DNA of 64,000 nucleotides from Streptosporangiales bacterium. GTDB lineage: Bacteria > Actinomycetota > Actinomycetes > Streptosporangiales > WHSR01. A program made the translations under genes and the position numbers. Numbering within the stretch: position 1 is the first letter of the stretch; each line of letters begins with the position of its first letter. The notes below the pieces were generated by a model, which was not told the origin of the DNA, ran no database searches, and was given only the letters and a program-made list of their open reading frames with translations. The stretch is from NCBI GenBank assembly GCA_009379995.1, contig WHSR01000004.1, positions 64,078 through 128,077 on the forward strand, read 5' to 3'. Of the stretch, positions 44,902 through 53,845 are shown piece after piece.

Positions 44902-46196
44902 TCATAGGCCAAGCAAGCGGGGAAGGGTCATCGACAACGCAGGGACAAAGGTGATGAGCAGGAGCACGATGAGCATCGGCAGATAGAACGTGATCATGCT
45001 CCGGGACATCTTTTCGACTGATATGTTCCCGATGGCGCAGCCGACGAACAGTACGTTGCCCACCGGCGGCGTGATAAGACCCACCGAGAGATTGAGAAGG
45101 AGCATTATCCCGAACTGCACCGGGTCCATTCCGACAGCGTTGGCCACGGGTAGCAGAATTGGGGTCATGATCAAGATCAACGGCGCCATGTCCATGATGG
45201 CGCCCAGTGCCAGCAACAGCGCGTTGACGAGCAGCAGAATGACGATCTTGCTGTCCGATAGCCCCAGCAGGGCGTCGGTCATCATGGCGGGCACCTGCAG
45301 GAAAGCCAGCAGATAGCCGAAGGCGGAGGCGGACGCGATGATGAATAGACGACGGACAGCGTTCTGAAGGTCCGCCGCAGGATCGTCAACATGTGGCTGA
45401 GCGGAACGTCCCGGTAGACGACGAAGGTAAGGAAGAAGGCGTAAACACACGCGATGGCGGCCGATTCGGTGGCGGTGAACAGGCCGCTGACGATTCCGCC
45501 CAGAATAATGACAGGCGTGAGGAGGCTGAGCAGTCCTTCCCAGACAATCCTGGGGATCTCCCGCGCCGGGACGAACTCTTCTTTCGGGTAGCCGCGCCTG
45601 ACCGCCAGGATGTAGGCCAGAACCATGAGAGCCAGTCCGAGCAGCAGCCCGGGAACCACGCCCGCGGTGAACAGGGCGCCGATGGAAACCCCGCCTGCGG
45701 CGAGCGAGTAGATGATCAAGTTGTGGCTGGGCGGGATCATCACGGCCTGACTCGCGCCCGAGATGGTGATGCCGACCGCGTAGTCGGTTTCGTATCCTTT
45801 CTTCTTCATCATCGGGATGAGGATCGATCCGATGGCCGACACGTCCGCCACCGAGGACCCGGAGAGCGCACCGAAGAATGTGCTGGCGCCCACGTTCATC
45901 ATCCCGAGCCCGCCGCGAAGCCAGCCCACGAAGATGTTGGCGAGCGCGATCAGCCGCCGGGAGATCCCGCCCGCCCCCATGATCTCTCCGGCCAAGATGA
46001 AGAATGGTATCGCCAACAGCGCGAAGACATCCAGGCCGGCGACCATTCGCTGACCGATCGTCGGCAGCGGGATACCGAGATAGTAGGCCGTGGATATCGA
46101 GGCGAGCGCGAGCGCCAGGGCTATCGGAACCTTGAGCACCAGCAGCAACGCGAAGGCTCCGAAGAGAACGGCTATCGCCACGCTGTCGAGAGGCAA
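44902..46196 (-). pseudogene. TRAP transporter large permease (DctM), frameshifted
   Basis: The 12-helix DctM permease is split by a single-base deletion near 45346-45356. The first frame (from a TTG at 46196 with GGAGG upstream) reads normally to RRTFRTLSVV and then runs into a false tail; the rest continues in another frame from FIIASASAFGYLLAFLQVP to the stop at 44902. Joined, the protein is about 430 residues, the usual DctM length, and both halves are well conserved (LSGSSVADVSAIGS, ISGASQAVMIPPSHN, LLNLSVGLITPPVGN). No long homopolymer is at the break. Either a recent inactivating mutation or a sequence error. Confidence 0.85.
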
Positions 46197-46209
46197 CTGA
46201 CCTCCACGG

Positions 46210-46719
46210 TCACTCGATTTTCTGTTCCTGTTCCGAGCTTCGATGTTTTTCGGTCCGAACGCCCAGTACCTGCAGCACCGTGTAGATGCAGACCATCGCG
46301 CCAGCGATCGGCATGATCACGTAGAGAACGCTGCGTGGCAGCCCCGTGGCGGGCAGCGTGGCCACTCGGGTGTGCGCGGTGAACTGTGCGCCCTGGATCA
46401 CCAGGTACAGACCGAAGAGGAAAACCACCGCGTAGACAAACATCTGCACCGCGGCCTGCGCCCATTTCGGCAGCCGGCTTACCAGGATCGTTATGGAGAT
46501 GTGAGCGCGCTCGCGAACTCCGAGGGCGATACCCAGAAATCCGATCCAGATCAGTAGAATCCGGGAGCTCTCCTCGGACCAGGTGGGTGTGACGCTGCGG
46601 AGTTCCCGGGAGGCAATCTGCCAGATCACCATGAGGACGACGGCGGCCAGGCAGGCCAAGCCGAAATACTCGAACAGCGAATCTAACCTGTCCAGCAGCC
46701 TCTTTATTCGGCCCATCAC
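46210..46719 (-). CDS. TRAP transporter small permease (DctQ)
   Basis: A 169-residue protein with four membrane helices. The conserved pattern TPTWSEESSRILLIWIGFLG and ALGVRERAHISI are typical of DctQ. It pairs with DctM to form the sodium- or proton-driven carboxylate importer. Its start overlaps the stop of the dapA-like gene by the usual four bases. Confidence 0.92.
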   Translation of the reverse strand: MMGRIKRLLDRLDSLFEYFGLACLAAVVLMVIWQIASRELRSVTPTWSEESSRILLIWIGFLGIALGVRERAHISITILVSRLPKWAQAAVQMFVYAVVFLFGLYLVIQGAQFTAHTRVATLPATGLPRSVLYVIMPIAGAMVCIYTVLQVLGVRTEKHRSSEQEQKIE

Positions 46720-47666
46720 CGGTATCCCTTCTCGGCTAGGTCCCAGTCACGCAGGATCCGCCTCACCGCGTCGCGGCCGGCATCGTCGAGCGGGACGCAG
46801 GGAGGACGCACATCCCCGACGTCGAACCCGTCCTCGGTCAGCGCGGCCTTGACCGCCGCGATGTTGAAGCGTCCCCCGTGCGCCAGGCGCAGCGTCTCGA
46901 ACGGCACGATCCGTGTGTAGATCGCGCGGAAGGCAGCCCAGTCCTCCCGGGTTGCCCGCCAAAGGGACAGCGGGAGGAACGGCCTGACGCTCGCGATGCC
47001 CGAGGTGAACCCGGACACCCCGAACGCGGCGAAGATCGGGACCGTGGTCTCGGCCGAACCGCAGACCCACTCACAGGCGCGCCGAAGGTCGGACGAGCTC
47101 AGCACGCTCGACACGCTCGCCGGATCGGTGACCGCGTACTTGACGGCCACCACGTTCGGGTGTTCGACGGCCCGCAGCAGCTGCTCGAGTCCCCAGCGAG
47201 GCGTCCGCACGTACAGGATCACCGGAAGGGGCGCCGCCTCGGCCACTCCCGTCACGTAGTCCACCAGGCCCTGGCCCGCCGCGAACGTGTCGACGGGATC
47301 GTGCAGCATCACGGCGTCGTACCCCAGTTCGCGGACGCGATCGACGGTGTTGAGCGCCTCCGCGAGCGGACCCGCGACGCCGGCGATGCGGGCGGCCTGC
47401 TCACAGCCGTCCGCCACCGACTCCAGGACCGCCGCCCGTTCGTCCCCGGTGAGCTGGAAGATCTCGCCGGTGTTGCCGAGCGCCGTCACGGCGTGCACCC
47501 CCGCCCGATCGATGTGGCCCACGAGTTGGCGGGTGACCTCCGCGTTCACCCGCCGCCCCGAGTCCGCGAACGGGGTCACCGGGACGGCGATGACACCCTG
47601 AAGGCACCGGCGGAGCTCGTCCGGTGTCAGCGCGCGGGCCGTTGTGCGGGTCACGGGGTGGATCAC
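46716..47666 (-). CDS. DapA/NanA-family lyase or dehydratase
   Basis: A 316-residue (beta/alpha)8 Schiff-base enzyme. ALGNTGEIFQLTGDER corresponds to the pyruvate-binding GTTGE motif, and the Schiff-base lysine is in VVAVKYAVTD. The GTG overlaps the GntR stop (GTGA). A dedicated DHDPS for lysine synthesis would not be in a TRAP operon, so a catabolic 2-keto acid aldolase or dehydratase (for example of sugar acids) is inferred; specificity is unknown. Confidence 0.87.
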   Translation of the reverse strand: MIHPVTRTTARALTPDELRRCLQGVIAVPVTPFADSGRRVNAEVTRQLVGHIDRAGVHAVTALGNTGEIFQLTGDERAAVLESVADGCEQAARIAGVAGPLAEALNTVDRVRELGYDAVMLHDPVDTFAAGQGLVDYVTGVAEAAPLPVILYVRTPRWGLEQLLRAVEHPNVVAVKYAVTDPASVSSVLSSSDLRRACEWVCGSAETTVPIFAAFGVSGFTSGIASVRPFLPLSLWRATREDWAAFRAIYTRIVPFETLRLAHGGRFNIAAVKAALTEDGFDVGDVRPPCVPLDDAGRDAVRRILRDWDLAEKGYR

Positions 47667-48406
47667 TGCGCTGCCCTCCGCGTCTCGGGCGGTCGGGGGT
47701 CGGTGTCCGTCTCGGGTCCAAGGTCGGGTCCGAGGTCGGGTCCGAGGGAGGCCATCATCCGCCCGTAGAACGTCTCGACATGCCGTCGCAGCAGGCGTCC
47801 CGCCCCGTCGGCATCGCCCTGCTGAACGGCCGCCAAGATCGCAGCGTGGTCGTCGGCCTCCTCCTGCCAGGTTGGCTGGGCCCGCCAGCCGGCCACCGCG
47901 ATGAGCGCCACCTGCTCCTGCAGCCCGTCGAGCATTCCGGTCAGCAGCTTGTTGGGGCAAGGCGCGTAAAGCTCCCGATGGAACCGGCGATTCAGCCGGC
48001 TGAGGCCGACGTGGTCGGGTTCCGCACCGGCCTCGCGTGCCCGCCCCAACGTCCGCCCGGCGGCCGCCAGGGTCTCGCGGGAGTGTTCCGCAGCGGCACG
48101 GCGAACGGCCTCCGGTTCGAGAAGCAACCGCACCTCGTACACCGAGGTCACCATCTGCCGATCCACCCGGCGCACCGAGGTACCTCGGTACGGATCGCGT
48201 TCGACGAGACCGCTACGAGCGAGAACCTTCAAGGCCTCCCGCACGGGCGTCTTGGAGACCCCGAACGCCGCGGCGAGTTCCCGCTCCACCAGCAGCTGGC
48301 CGGGCTTGAAGTGGCCGGACAGGATCGCATCGCGAACCGCCTCCACCAGTAGGTCGGACCGGGACTGGACGGCGCCCAGCGGCGGCAGAGGTCCCCTGTC
48401 CGACAT
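47663..48406 (-). CDS. GntR-family regulator (FCD domain) of the TRAP operon
   Basis: A 247-residue regulator with an N-terminal winged helix (GQLLVERELAAAFGVSKTPV then REALKVLARSGLVERD) and a helical FCD ligand domain with metal-binding type histidines. The C-terminus has a short repeat LGPDLGPDLGPE coming from tandem DNA repeats at 47716-47745. It heads the operon GntR-dapA-dctQ-dctM-dctP-ThDP enzyme, and a TGGTATACCA palindrome lies just upstream, so autoregulation is likely. Confidence 0.92.
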   Translation of the reverse strand: MSDRGPLPPLGAVQSRSDLLVEAVRDAILSGHFKPGQLLVERELAAAFGVSKTPVREALKVLARSGLVERDPYRGTSVRRVDRQMVTSVYEVRLLLEPEAVRRAAAEHSRETLAAAGRTLGRAREAGAEPDHVGLSRLNRRFHRELYAPCPNKLLTGMLDGLQEQVALIAVAGWRAQPTWQEEADDHAAILAAVQQGDADGAGRLLRRHVETFYGRMMASLGPDLGPDLGPETDTDPRPPETRRAAQ

Positions 48407-48424
48407 GCCGGCATGCTAGGACGC

Positions 48425-48434
48425 TGGTATACCA
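48425..48434 (-). promoter_or_regulatory. GntR operator TGGTATACCA
   Basis: A perfect 10-base palindrome 19 bases before the GntR start. FadR-type GntR proteins bind palindromes of the form TNGTNNACNA, so this is a good operator for the adjacent regulator. A -35/-10 pair was not clear around it. Confidence 0.6.
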
Positions 48435-48480
48435 CGATCAACCCTTTGCGGACAGATCGAACGGTGGGGGGCCCGGCATA

Positions 48481-48618
48481 CGGTTGCTGGAGGAATGGTT
48501 CTTCACCGATTCCCCGGATATCGGCCGGTTGGGGACGGCGCACCGCATCATGTTCCGGATGATGGGCGCGTTCCGGTCGCTGAAGCAGGGCCACCGGATT
48601 CTGCGCTGTCAACTCTGA
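48481..48618 (+). pseudogene. short protein-like remnant between the two GntR genes
   Basis: A plus-strand frame without its own start reads RLLEEWFFTDSPDIGRLG, then THRI-like TAHRIMFRMMGAFRSLKQGH and RILRCQL before a stop. The amino-acid composition is protein-like and it overlaps the low-complexity tail of the neighbouring GntR gene on the other strand. It looks like the C-terminal end of a lost gene. I do not recognise the family. Confidence 0.4.
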
Positions 48619-49351
48619 CCCCCACATAGTCCAGCAGGTGCCGACGCAGGTAGGTGAGGTGCTCGGTGATGGCGCGTTCGGCCGCGTCCGGGTCCTGGTC
48701 GGCGATGGCCTTGACCACCCTTTGGTGCTGGCGCACCGTTTGCCGGCCGACCTCGGGCGACAGGTTGAGGTAGTGCACCGGCTCGGTCTCCCGGTGCAGC
48801 GCGTGAACGAAGGATGCCAGCAGGCGGTTCTTCGAGGCCCGAGCGATGGTGGTGTGGAACTCCTCGTCGAGTTCGGGCACGGCCGGATCGTCGACGGAGA
48901 TCTTCCGCTCCTGGGCGATGACGTCGCGCAGCCGGCGCAGATCCTCCTCACCACGGTGGACCGCGGCCAGCCGCGCCGACGGCACCTCGAGGTACTGGCG
49001 CATGAGGGCCACCTCCTCGAAACCGAGGCTGCCCAGCTGCATCAGGTTGTGCATGGACTCCCGCAGCACACGTCCCAGCGAGCGGTGGTCGACGCTGCGC
49101 ACGAAGCTCCCGCCGCCCGCGCCGGGCACCTTGGTGATCAGGTTCTGCGCGGAAATCGATCGCAGCGCCTCCCGGACCGTCCCCCGGCTCACCCCGAACT
49201 GCCGGGCGAGCTCGGCCTCCGACGGCAAACGCTGGCCGCTGGACAGCTCGCCGGCGAGGATCGCCGCCCGGATGCGCTCCTCGACCTGCTGCCGGGGCCG
49301 AAGCACCGGGCGGCCGACCACCGGCACACCGGTGTCTGTCGTCTCAGCCAC
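48548..49351 (-). CDS. GntR-family regulator (FCD domain) of the acyl-CoA operon
   Basis: A 267-residue FadR-type regulator. The winged helix is LPSEAELARQFGVSRGTVRE and ALRSISAQNLITKVPGAG; the FCD domain follows with EFHTTIARASKNRLL. The last ~20 residues (ESGGPASATGTRPSSGT) are low-complexity and overlap an opposite-strand remnant. It is the last gene of module C; its start overlaps the CoA ligase stop. A good candidate operator lies at the head of the operon at 58877. Confidence 0.9.
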   Translation of the reverse strand: MAETTDTGVPVVGRPVLRPRQQVEERIRAAILAGELSSGQRLPSEAELARQFGVSRGTVREALRSISAQNLITKVPGAGGGSFVRSVDHRSLGRVLRESMHNLMQLGSLGFEEVALMRQYLEVPSARLAAVHRGEEDLRRLRDVIAQERKISVDDPAVPELDEEFHTTIARASKNRLLASFVHALHRETEPVHYLNLSPEVGRQTVRQHQRVVKAIADQDPDAAERAITEHLTYLRRHLLDYVGVRVDSAESGGPASATGTRPSSGT

Positions 49352-51056
49352 CGAACCTCTCCCGCAATTCGACCTTCCGGATCTTGCCGCTCGCGGTCTT
49401 GGGGATCTGTTCCACTACCTCGAGCCGTTCCGGCAGGAAATGCTTCGACAACCCGTTGTCCAGCAGGTATCCAGTGACTCCCGCCAGGTCGAGGCGCGCG
49501 CCGCCCGCCGGTACGACCACAGCGCAGGCCCGCTCCCCCAGCCGCGGGTCGGGCACCCCGATCACGGCGGCGTCCACGATGTCCGGGTGGGCGAACAGCA
49601 GGCTCTCCACGTCCACGACGGGGATGTTCTCGCCGCCACGGATGATGATGTCCTTGGTGCGGCCCTGGAGGTGGACGAGGCCGTCACTGTCCACGAGCGC
49701 GGTGTCGCCGGTACGGAACCAGCCGTCACTGAAGGCGGCAGCTGTCGCCTCCGGTTGCTCGAAATAGCCCAGGAAGAGTCCGGCACCACGGATCTCCAGG
49801 TCACCCGGCTGTCCGGGCTCGGCCGGACCTTCGTCCGACCCGACGATGCGGACCTCGCATCCAGGGACCGGCCTCCCGTCGGTGACCAGCGCCCGCTCAC
49901 CGAGCGACGGCGCCCAAGAGATACCGATGCCGTACTCGGTCATCCCCCAAGCCGGGCAGACCTGGCAGCCGAGCCGGGCGGACGCCTCAGCCGGCAGCGC
50001 GCGTGGCACCGGGGCGCCGGCCAGCACCACCATGCGCAGCGACATCGAGCCGGCGTCGTCCCGGCCGGCGCCCCGTTCGGCGCCCGGTTCGGCGCCCAGG
50101 TCGGTGTGCATGAGGTCCTGTAGGAAGGTAGGCGCGCCGACGAGCGCGGTGACGGCCTCAGCGCGGATCACCTCGGCCGCGGCGGCGGGATCCCACCGGT
50201 CCAGGTACACGGCGGTTCCGCGCAGGTAGGCGGCCATCAGCACCCCCCAGAGGAAACCCGTGTGGTGCCCGACGGGCGAGGCCACCAGGTTCACCAAGGG
50301 CTGGCCCAGATGGTGGGCGTCGACGTGACCGACCCAGCCGCGCAGCACCGCCTCGAGGGTCTGGTGGGTGTTCATGACGCCCTTCGGCTCTCCGGTCGTC
50401 CCGGAGGTGAAGCCGACGTGGCACAGCGCCCCGGGGTCGACGGCGGGCCCCCGCCGGGGCTTCGCGTGCCGCAGAACCTCGAACGACAGTTCACCCGGAC
50501 CGAGGTCGGCGTCGCCGAGCACGACGAGGTGCTCCAGGTGCGGTAGGGCGTGGCGTATCCCGCGGGCGACCCCGAGCGGCGACACCCCGCGGAAGGACGC
50601 GGGCAGTACGAGGGCCCGGGCCCGGCTGCGGCGCAGGATGGAGCGCATCTCCCGCTCCCCGTACGCAACCGGTATGCCTGTGTACACCGCTCCGGCCTCG
50701 TTGATCGCGAAGATCAGGGCACCGAACTCCAGCCCGTTCGGCAGCATCACCGCAACACCGTCGCCGGGTGCGATCCCGAGATCCGCGAGCCCGGCGGCGA
50801 GCCGGTGGACCAGCTCGTCGAGCTCGGAGTAGGTGACCCGGCCAACGCGACCGCCGTCGCTGCGGTAGGCGACAGCCGCGACGCGATCCGGCTCGGCGTC
50901 CGCGGCGTCGTCCAGGAACGAACGCAGCGTGCGCCGCGCCCAGGAACCGTCGGCCAGGTACCGGGAGACGAGGCCGGGTGTGAGCCGGCTGTCCGGGCGC
51001 AGCCCGGGGTGCGTCGCCGGGGCCGCGTACGGCTGAGTCGATGCGGTGACGCGCAT
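49344..51056 (-). CDS. acyl-CoA synthetase, cyclohexanecarboxylate-CoA ligase-like
   Basis: A 570-residue class I adenylate-forming enzyme. The P-loop is VGFTSGTTGEPKGVMNTHQT, the A5 motif is AWGMTEYGIGIS, the hinge is GRTKDIIIRGGENI, and the catalytic Lys lies in IPKTASGKIRKVELRERF. The end resembles AliA-type cyclohexanecarboxylate-CoA ligases. It would activate the acid that the operon degrades. A short DNA repeat (GCGCC-GGTTCG units near 50070-50105) encodes LGAEPGAERGAG. The assignment of substrate is inference from neighbours. Confidence 0.85.
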   Translation of the reverse strand: MRVTASTQPYAAPATHPGLRPDSRLTPGLVSRYLADGSWARRTLRSFLDDAADAEPDRVAAVAYRSDGGRVGRVTYSELDELVHRLAAGLADLGIAPGDGVAVMLPNGLEFGALIFAINEAGAVYTGIPVAYGEREMRSILRRSRARALVLPASFRGVSPLGVARGIRHALPHLEHLVVLGDADLGPGELSFEVLRHAKPRRGPAVDPGALCHVGFTSGTTGEPKGVMNTHQTLEAVLRGWVGHVDAHHLGQPLVNLVASPVGHHTGFLWGVLMAAYLRGTAVYLDRWDPAAAAEVIRAEAVTALVGAPTFLQDLMHTDLGAEPGAERGAGRDDAGSMSLRMVVLAGAPVPRALPAEASARLGCQVCPAWGMTEYGIGISWAPSLGERALVTDGRPVPGCEVRIVGSDEGPAEPGQPGDLEIRGAGLFLGYFEQPEATAAAFSDGWFRTGDTALVDSDGLVHLQGRTKDIIIRGGENIPVVDVESLLFAHPDIVDAAVIGVPDPRLGERACAVVVPAGGARLDLAGVTGYLLDNGLSKHFLPERLEVVEQIPKTASGKIRKVELRERFGG

Positions 51057-51077
51057 GATGTCCTCCGGTGTCGAGCG

Positions 51078-52154
51078 CTACGTGATCGCGGCGGCCGCGG
51101 CGCGCAGCGAGACCGCGTCACGCATCAGCCGCTCAACGGCGTACTCCTCGAGGTAGCCGTAGCCACCGTGCAGCTGTACGGCGTCGGCGCCGACCGCGAC
51201 GGCGGTGGATGTGCAGCGTCCCGCCACGGCGGCGCACTCGCCGGCGAGGGTGTCCGCCTCGTCGGCGGGAAGGGCCGCGAGCCCGGCGGTCCGGGTACCG
51301 CGCGCCCAGACCGAGTCGAGCGCCGCCTGGACGTGGCCGCGCAGCGCGACGAGCCGCCGCCGGAGCACCGGCCGCTCCGCGAGCGGCCCGCCGAACTGGT
51401 GGCGTTCGGCCAGGTAGCCGCCCGCCGCGGTGGCCGCGGCCTCAGCGATCCCGGCGGCCGCCGCGGCGGCACCGAGGAGCAGGACGATGCGTCCTCGCGA
51501 TGCGGCGGCCGCGGTCGCCGGAAACGGCGCGAGACGGGCGAGGTGGCAGCCGTCGAACTCGATCGCCCGCGTCGTCGCACCGGCCAGGCCGCAGCGCCGG
51601 GCGACGGGCCCCGCGACGAACCCGGGGACGGTGGGATCGGCGAGCGCAACCCCGCCGGGCACGCCGGGCGGCTCCAGGAGAAGATGCAGGCGGGCGTCGC
51701 CCGCGTCCACCCGCGGCACCGCTCCGTCGAGCACGGGACCGTCGTCCTGGGCGGTCGCCGTGACAGGGGCACGAACGAGGTCGACCAGCGCGGGGCGGGC
51801 GCCGGCGGCAACCTCCGCCGCGGCGGAACGGCCCTCGGCGTGGTCGGCCAGCACCGCCACGACGGCGTGGGCGTGCGCCACCGTCAGGGCGAGCGCGGCG
51901 GACCCGGTCGCGAGCCGCTGCAGGGCCAGGACCAGCGTGGGCAGGTCTCCCCCACCCCCGCCGACCTCCTCAGGCATGCCGAGAGACCACAGCCCCTGCG
52001 AGCCCAGCCGGGCATGCAGGTCATCGGGGACACGGTCGGCGGCGGCGATGTCCGCCAGCCGCGGCCGGACCCGCTCGGCCACGAAGGCATCGAGGACGGC
52101 GACGAGCTCCCGCTGCTCCTCGGTCTGGGCGGGCACGGCGACCGGGGCACTCAT
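51078..52154 (-). CDS. acyl-CoA dehydrogenase-like protein, short form
   Basis: A 358-residue acyl-CoA dehydrogenase homologue that ends at VERLMRDAVSLRAAAAA, just before the segment where the family has its catalytic Glu. The FAD-contact region (AERHQFGGPLAERPVLR) and QLHGGYGYLEEYAVERL are kept, but the middle domain is diverged and lacks the usual TEPxAGSD motif. It may be a partner subunit of the full-length dehydrogenase at 55580-56764, or use another base. The ATG overlaps the stop of the crotonase gene. Confidence 0.82.
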   Translation of the reverse strand: MSAPVAVPAQTEEQRELVAVLDAFVAERVRPRLADIAAADRVPDDLHARLGSQGLWSLGMPEEVGGGGGDLPTLVLALQRLATGSAALALTVAHAHAVVAVLADHAEGRSAAAEVAAGARPALVDLVRAPVTATAQDDGPVLDGAVPRVDAGDARLHLLLEPPGVPGGVALADPTVPGFVAGPVARRCGLAGATTRAIEFDGCHLARLAPFPATAAAASRGRIVLLLGAAAAAAGIAEAAATAAGGYLAERHQFGGPLAERPVLRRRLVALRGHVQAALDSVWARGTRTAGLAALPADEADTLAGECAAVAGRCTSTAVAVGADAVQLHGGYGYLEEYAVERLMRDAVSLRAAAAAIT

Positions 52155-52939
52155 CGGTAGAACCTCGTGGGGTCGGCGCGCCGCCGCGCGGCGAACGCCT
52201 CGCCCAGCTCCTCGGCCTCCTCGCTCCGCAGGTAGTGGGTGAGAAGCTGGTCGTGGGCGAGCCGGGCCTGTCCCGCCACCCCTGTATGGCGGGCGGAGAA
52301 GGCGGCCTTGAGGGCGGCGAGCGCGCCGGCACCGCGACCCATCAGCTCCCCGGCGACCTCCCGGGCCCGCTCCATCAGGCGCGCCGCTGGCACCACCTCG
52401 TTGACAAGGCCCATTGCGAGTGCCTGGTCGGCGGTGTACTTGCGGTTGAGGTACCAGAGCTCCTTCGCCCGCTTGCGGCCCACGACGTCCTCCAGGTACC
52501 AGGTCCCGTAGCCGGCGTCGAAGCTGCCGACAAGCGGCCCGACCTGCCGGAAGACGGCGTGCTCGGCGGCGATGCTGAGGTCGCACATTACGTGCAGTAC
52601 GTTTCCGCCGCCGACCGCGAAGCCGTTGACGGCAGCGATGATCGGCTTGGGCACGACGTCCAGCAGCTCGTAGACGTCGACGATCGGCATTGCCGCGCCG
52701 GGGTCGAACGCGGTCACCGGGTCGTGCTCGCCGCCGATGCAGAAGAACTTCTCACCCGTCCCGGTCAGGATGCCGACTCGCAGGTCAGCGTCGTCGCGGA
52801 CGCGGCGGAGCGCGTCGGCGAGCTCCCGCGCGGTCTCCGGGCGGAACTTGTTGCCGCGCTCCGGGCGGTCGATCGTGATCGTGGCGATCCCGTCGGCGAC
52901 GTCGAAGCGGATGTCGGTGTAGCTGCCGGGGTCACTCAC
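52151..52939 (-). CDS. MenB/BadI-like crotonase (2-ketocyclohexanecarboxyl-CoA hydrolase type)
   Basis: A 262-residue crotonase-fold enzyme. It carries LVGSFDAGYGTWYLEDVVG and RKRAKELWYLNRKYTADQAL, shared by 1,4-dihydroxynaphthoyl-CoA synthase (MenB) and BadI. Both Glu residues of enoyl-CoA hydratases are missing (AVGGGNVLHVMC has Asn in place of Glu). No men genes are nearby, so BadI-type hydrolytic ring opening of a 2-ketoacyl-CoA is the better reading in this operon. The GTG overlaps the upstream dehydrogenase stop. Confidence 0.85.
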   Translation of the reverse strand: MSDPGSYTDIRFDVADGIATITIDRPERGNKFRPETARELADALRRVRDDADLRVGILTGTGEKFFCIGGEHDPVTAFDPGAAMPIVDVYELLDVVPKPIIAAVNGFAVGGGNVLHVMCDLSIAAEHAVFRQVGPLVGSFDAGYGTWYLEDVVGRKRAKELWYLNRKYTADQALAMGLVNEVVPAARLMERAREVAGELMGRGAGALAALKAAFSARHTGVAGQARLAHDQLLTHYLRSEEAEELGEAFAARRRADPTRFYR

Positions 52940-53802
52940 CTGTCTTCCTCCTCCGCCGGAGTCCGGAACCCGCTGTTCGTCTTGCGGCCGAGGCGGCCCG
53001 CGGCGACCATCCGACTCACCAGCGGTGGCGGGGCGAACCGGGTGTCTCGGGTGTCCTCGTACGCGCTCTGGGTGGCGTGCTCGTGCACGTCCAGGCCGAT
53101 GAGATCGAGAAGGGCGAGCGGGCCGAGCGGGTGGCCCAGGCCGAGTTCGACCGCGACGTCGATGTCCCGCGCGGTGGCGAGCCCGTCGTCGAAGGACTGC
53201 ACCACGTGGTTGAGGTACGGCATGAGCAGCCGGTTCACCAGAAAGCCGGGGCGGTCCTTCACCTCGATCGGCTCCTTGCCGAGCCGCCCGGCGAACTCCA
53301 TGAGGGCCTGCACGGTCCCGTCGGCGCTCTGCAGCGCCCGGACCACCTCGACGAGCGGCATCAGCGGCGCCGGGTTGAAGAAGTGCAGGCCGGCGACGCG
53401 CCCGGGAGCGGGGACGGCCGCGGCAAGCTCGGTGACGCACAGCGCCGAGGTGTTCGTGGCGATGATCGCCCGCTCCCCGACCACGGCGGCGACCTCGGCC
53501 AGGAGCGTCCGCTTGACCTCCGCGTCCTCCACGGCCGCCTCGATGACGAGATCGGCTCCGGCGAGCGCCGCGACGTCGGTGGTGGTGCTGACGCGGGCCA
53601 GGGTCTCCGCCTTGTCCGTCTCAGTGATCTTGCCGCGATCCGCCGCCCCGGCGAGGAACGCCGCCATCCGTTCCCGGCCGCGGGCGAGCTCCTCCTCCCC
53701 GGTGTCGAGAACGAGCACGTCGAACCCGGCCTGCGCACATACCTGCGCGATGCCGGACCCCATCGTGCCGAAACCCAGCACCGCGATCGGCCCAGTCGTC
53801 AT
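52936..53802 (-). CDS. 3-hydroxyacyl-CoA dehydrogenase (copy 1)
   Basis: A 288-residue NAD-dependent dehydrogenase of the FadB2/Hbd type. The Rossmann loop is AVLGFGTMGSGIAQVCAQAG, the catalytic His is in GLHFFNPAPLMPLVEVV, and FLVNRLLMPYLN carries the substrate-contacting Asn. About 290 residues is the normal single-domain size. It pairs with a second copy upstream across a 115-base gap that holds a long inverted repeat. Confidence 0.93.
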   Translation of the reverse strand: MTTGPIAVLGFGTMGSGIAQVCAQAGFDVLVLDTGEEELARGRERMAAFLAGAADRGKITETDKAETLARVSTTTDVAALAGADLVIEAAVEDAEVKRTLLAEVAAVVGERAIIATNTSALCVTELAAAVPAPGRVAGLHFFNPAPLMPLVEVVRALQSADGTVQALMEFAGRLGKEPIEVKDRPGFLVNRLLMPYLNHVVQSFDDGLATARDIDVAVELGLGHPLGPLALLDLIGLDVHEHATQSAYEDTRDTRFAPPPLVSRMVAAGRLGRKTNSGFRTPAEEEDR

Positions 53803-53845
53803 GGTCGCCCCTTACTCGGTTGCTCTTGTTGCTCGGCCCTCTCTC

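Noticed and set aside
52151..52939. MenB of menaquinone synthesis
   Set aside because: Sequence motifs fit, but no men gene is near and all neighbours are acyl-CoA catabolic; not excluded without phylogeny.
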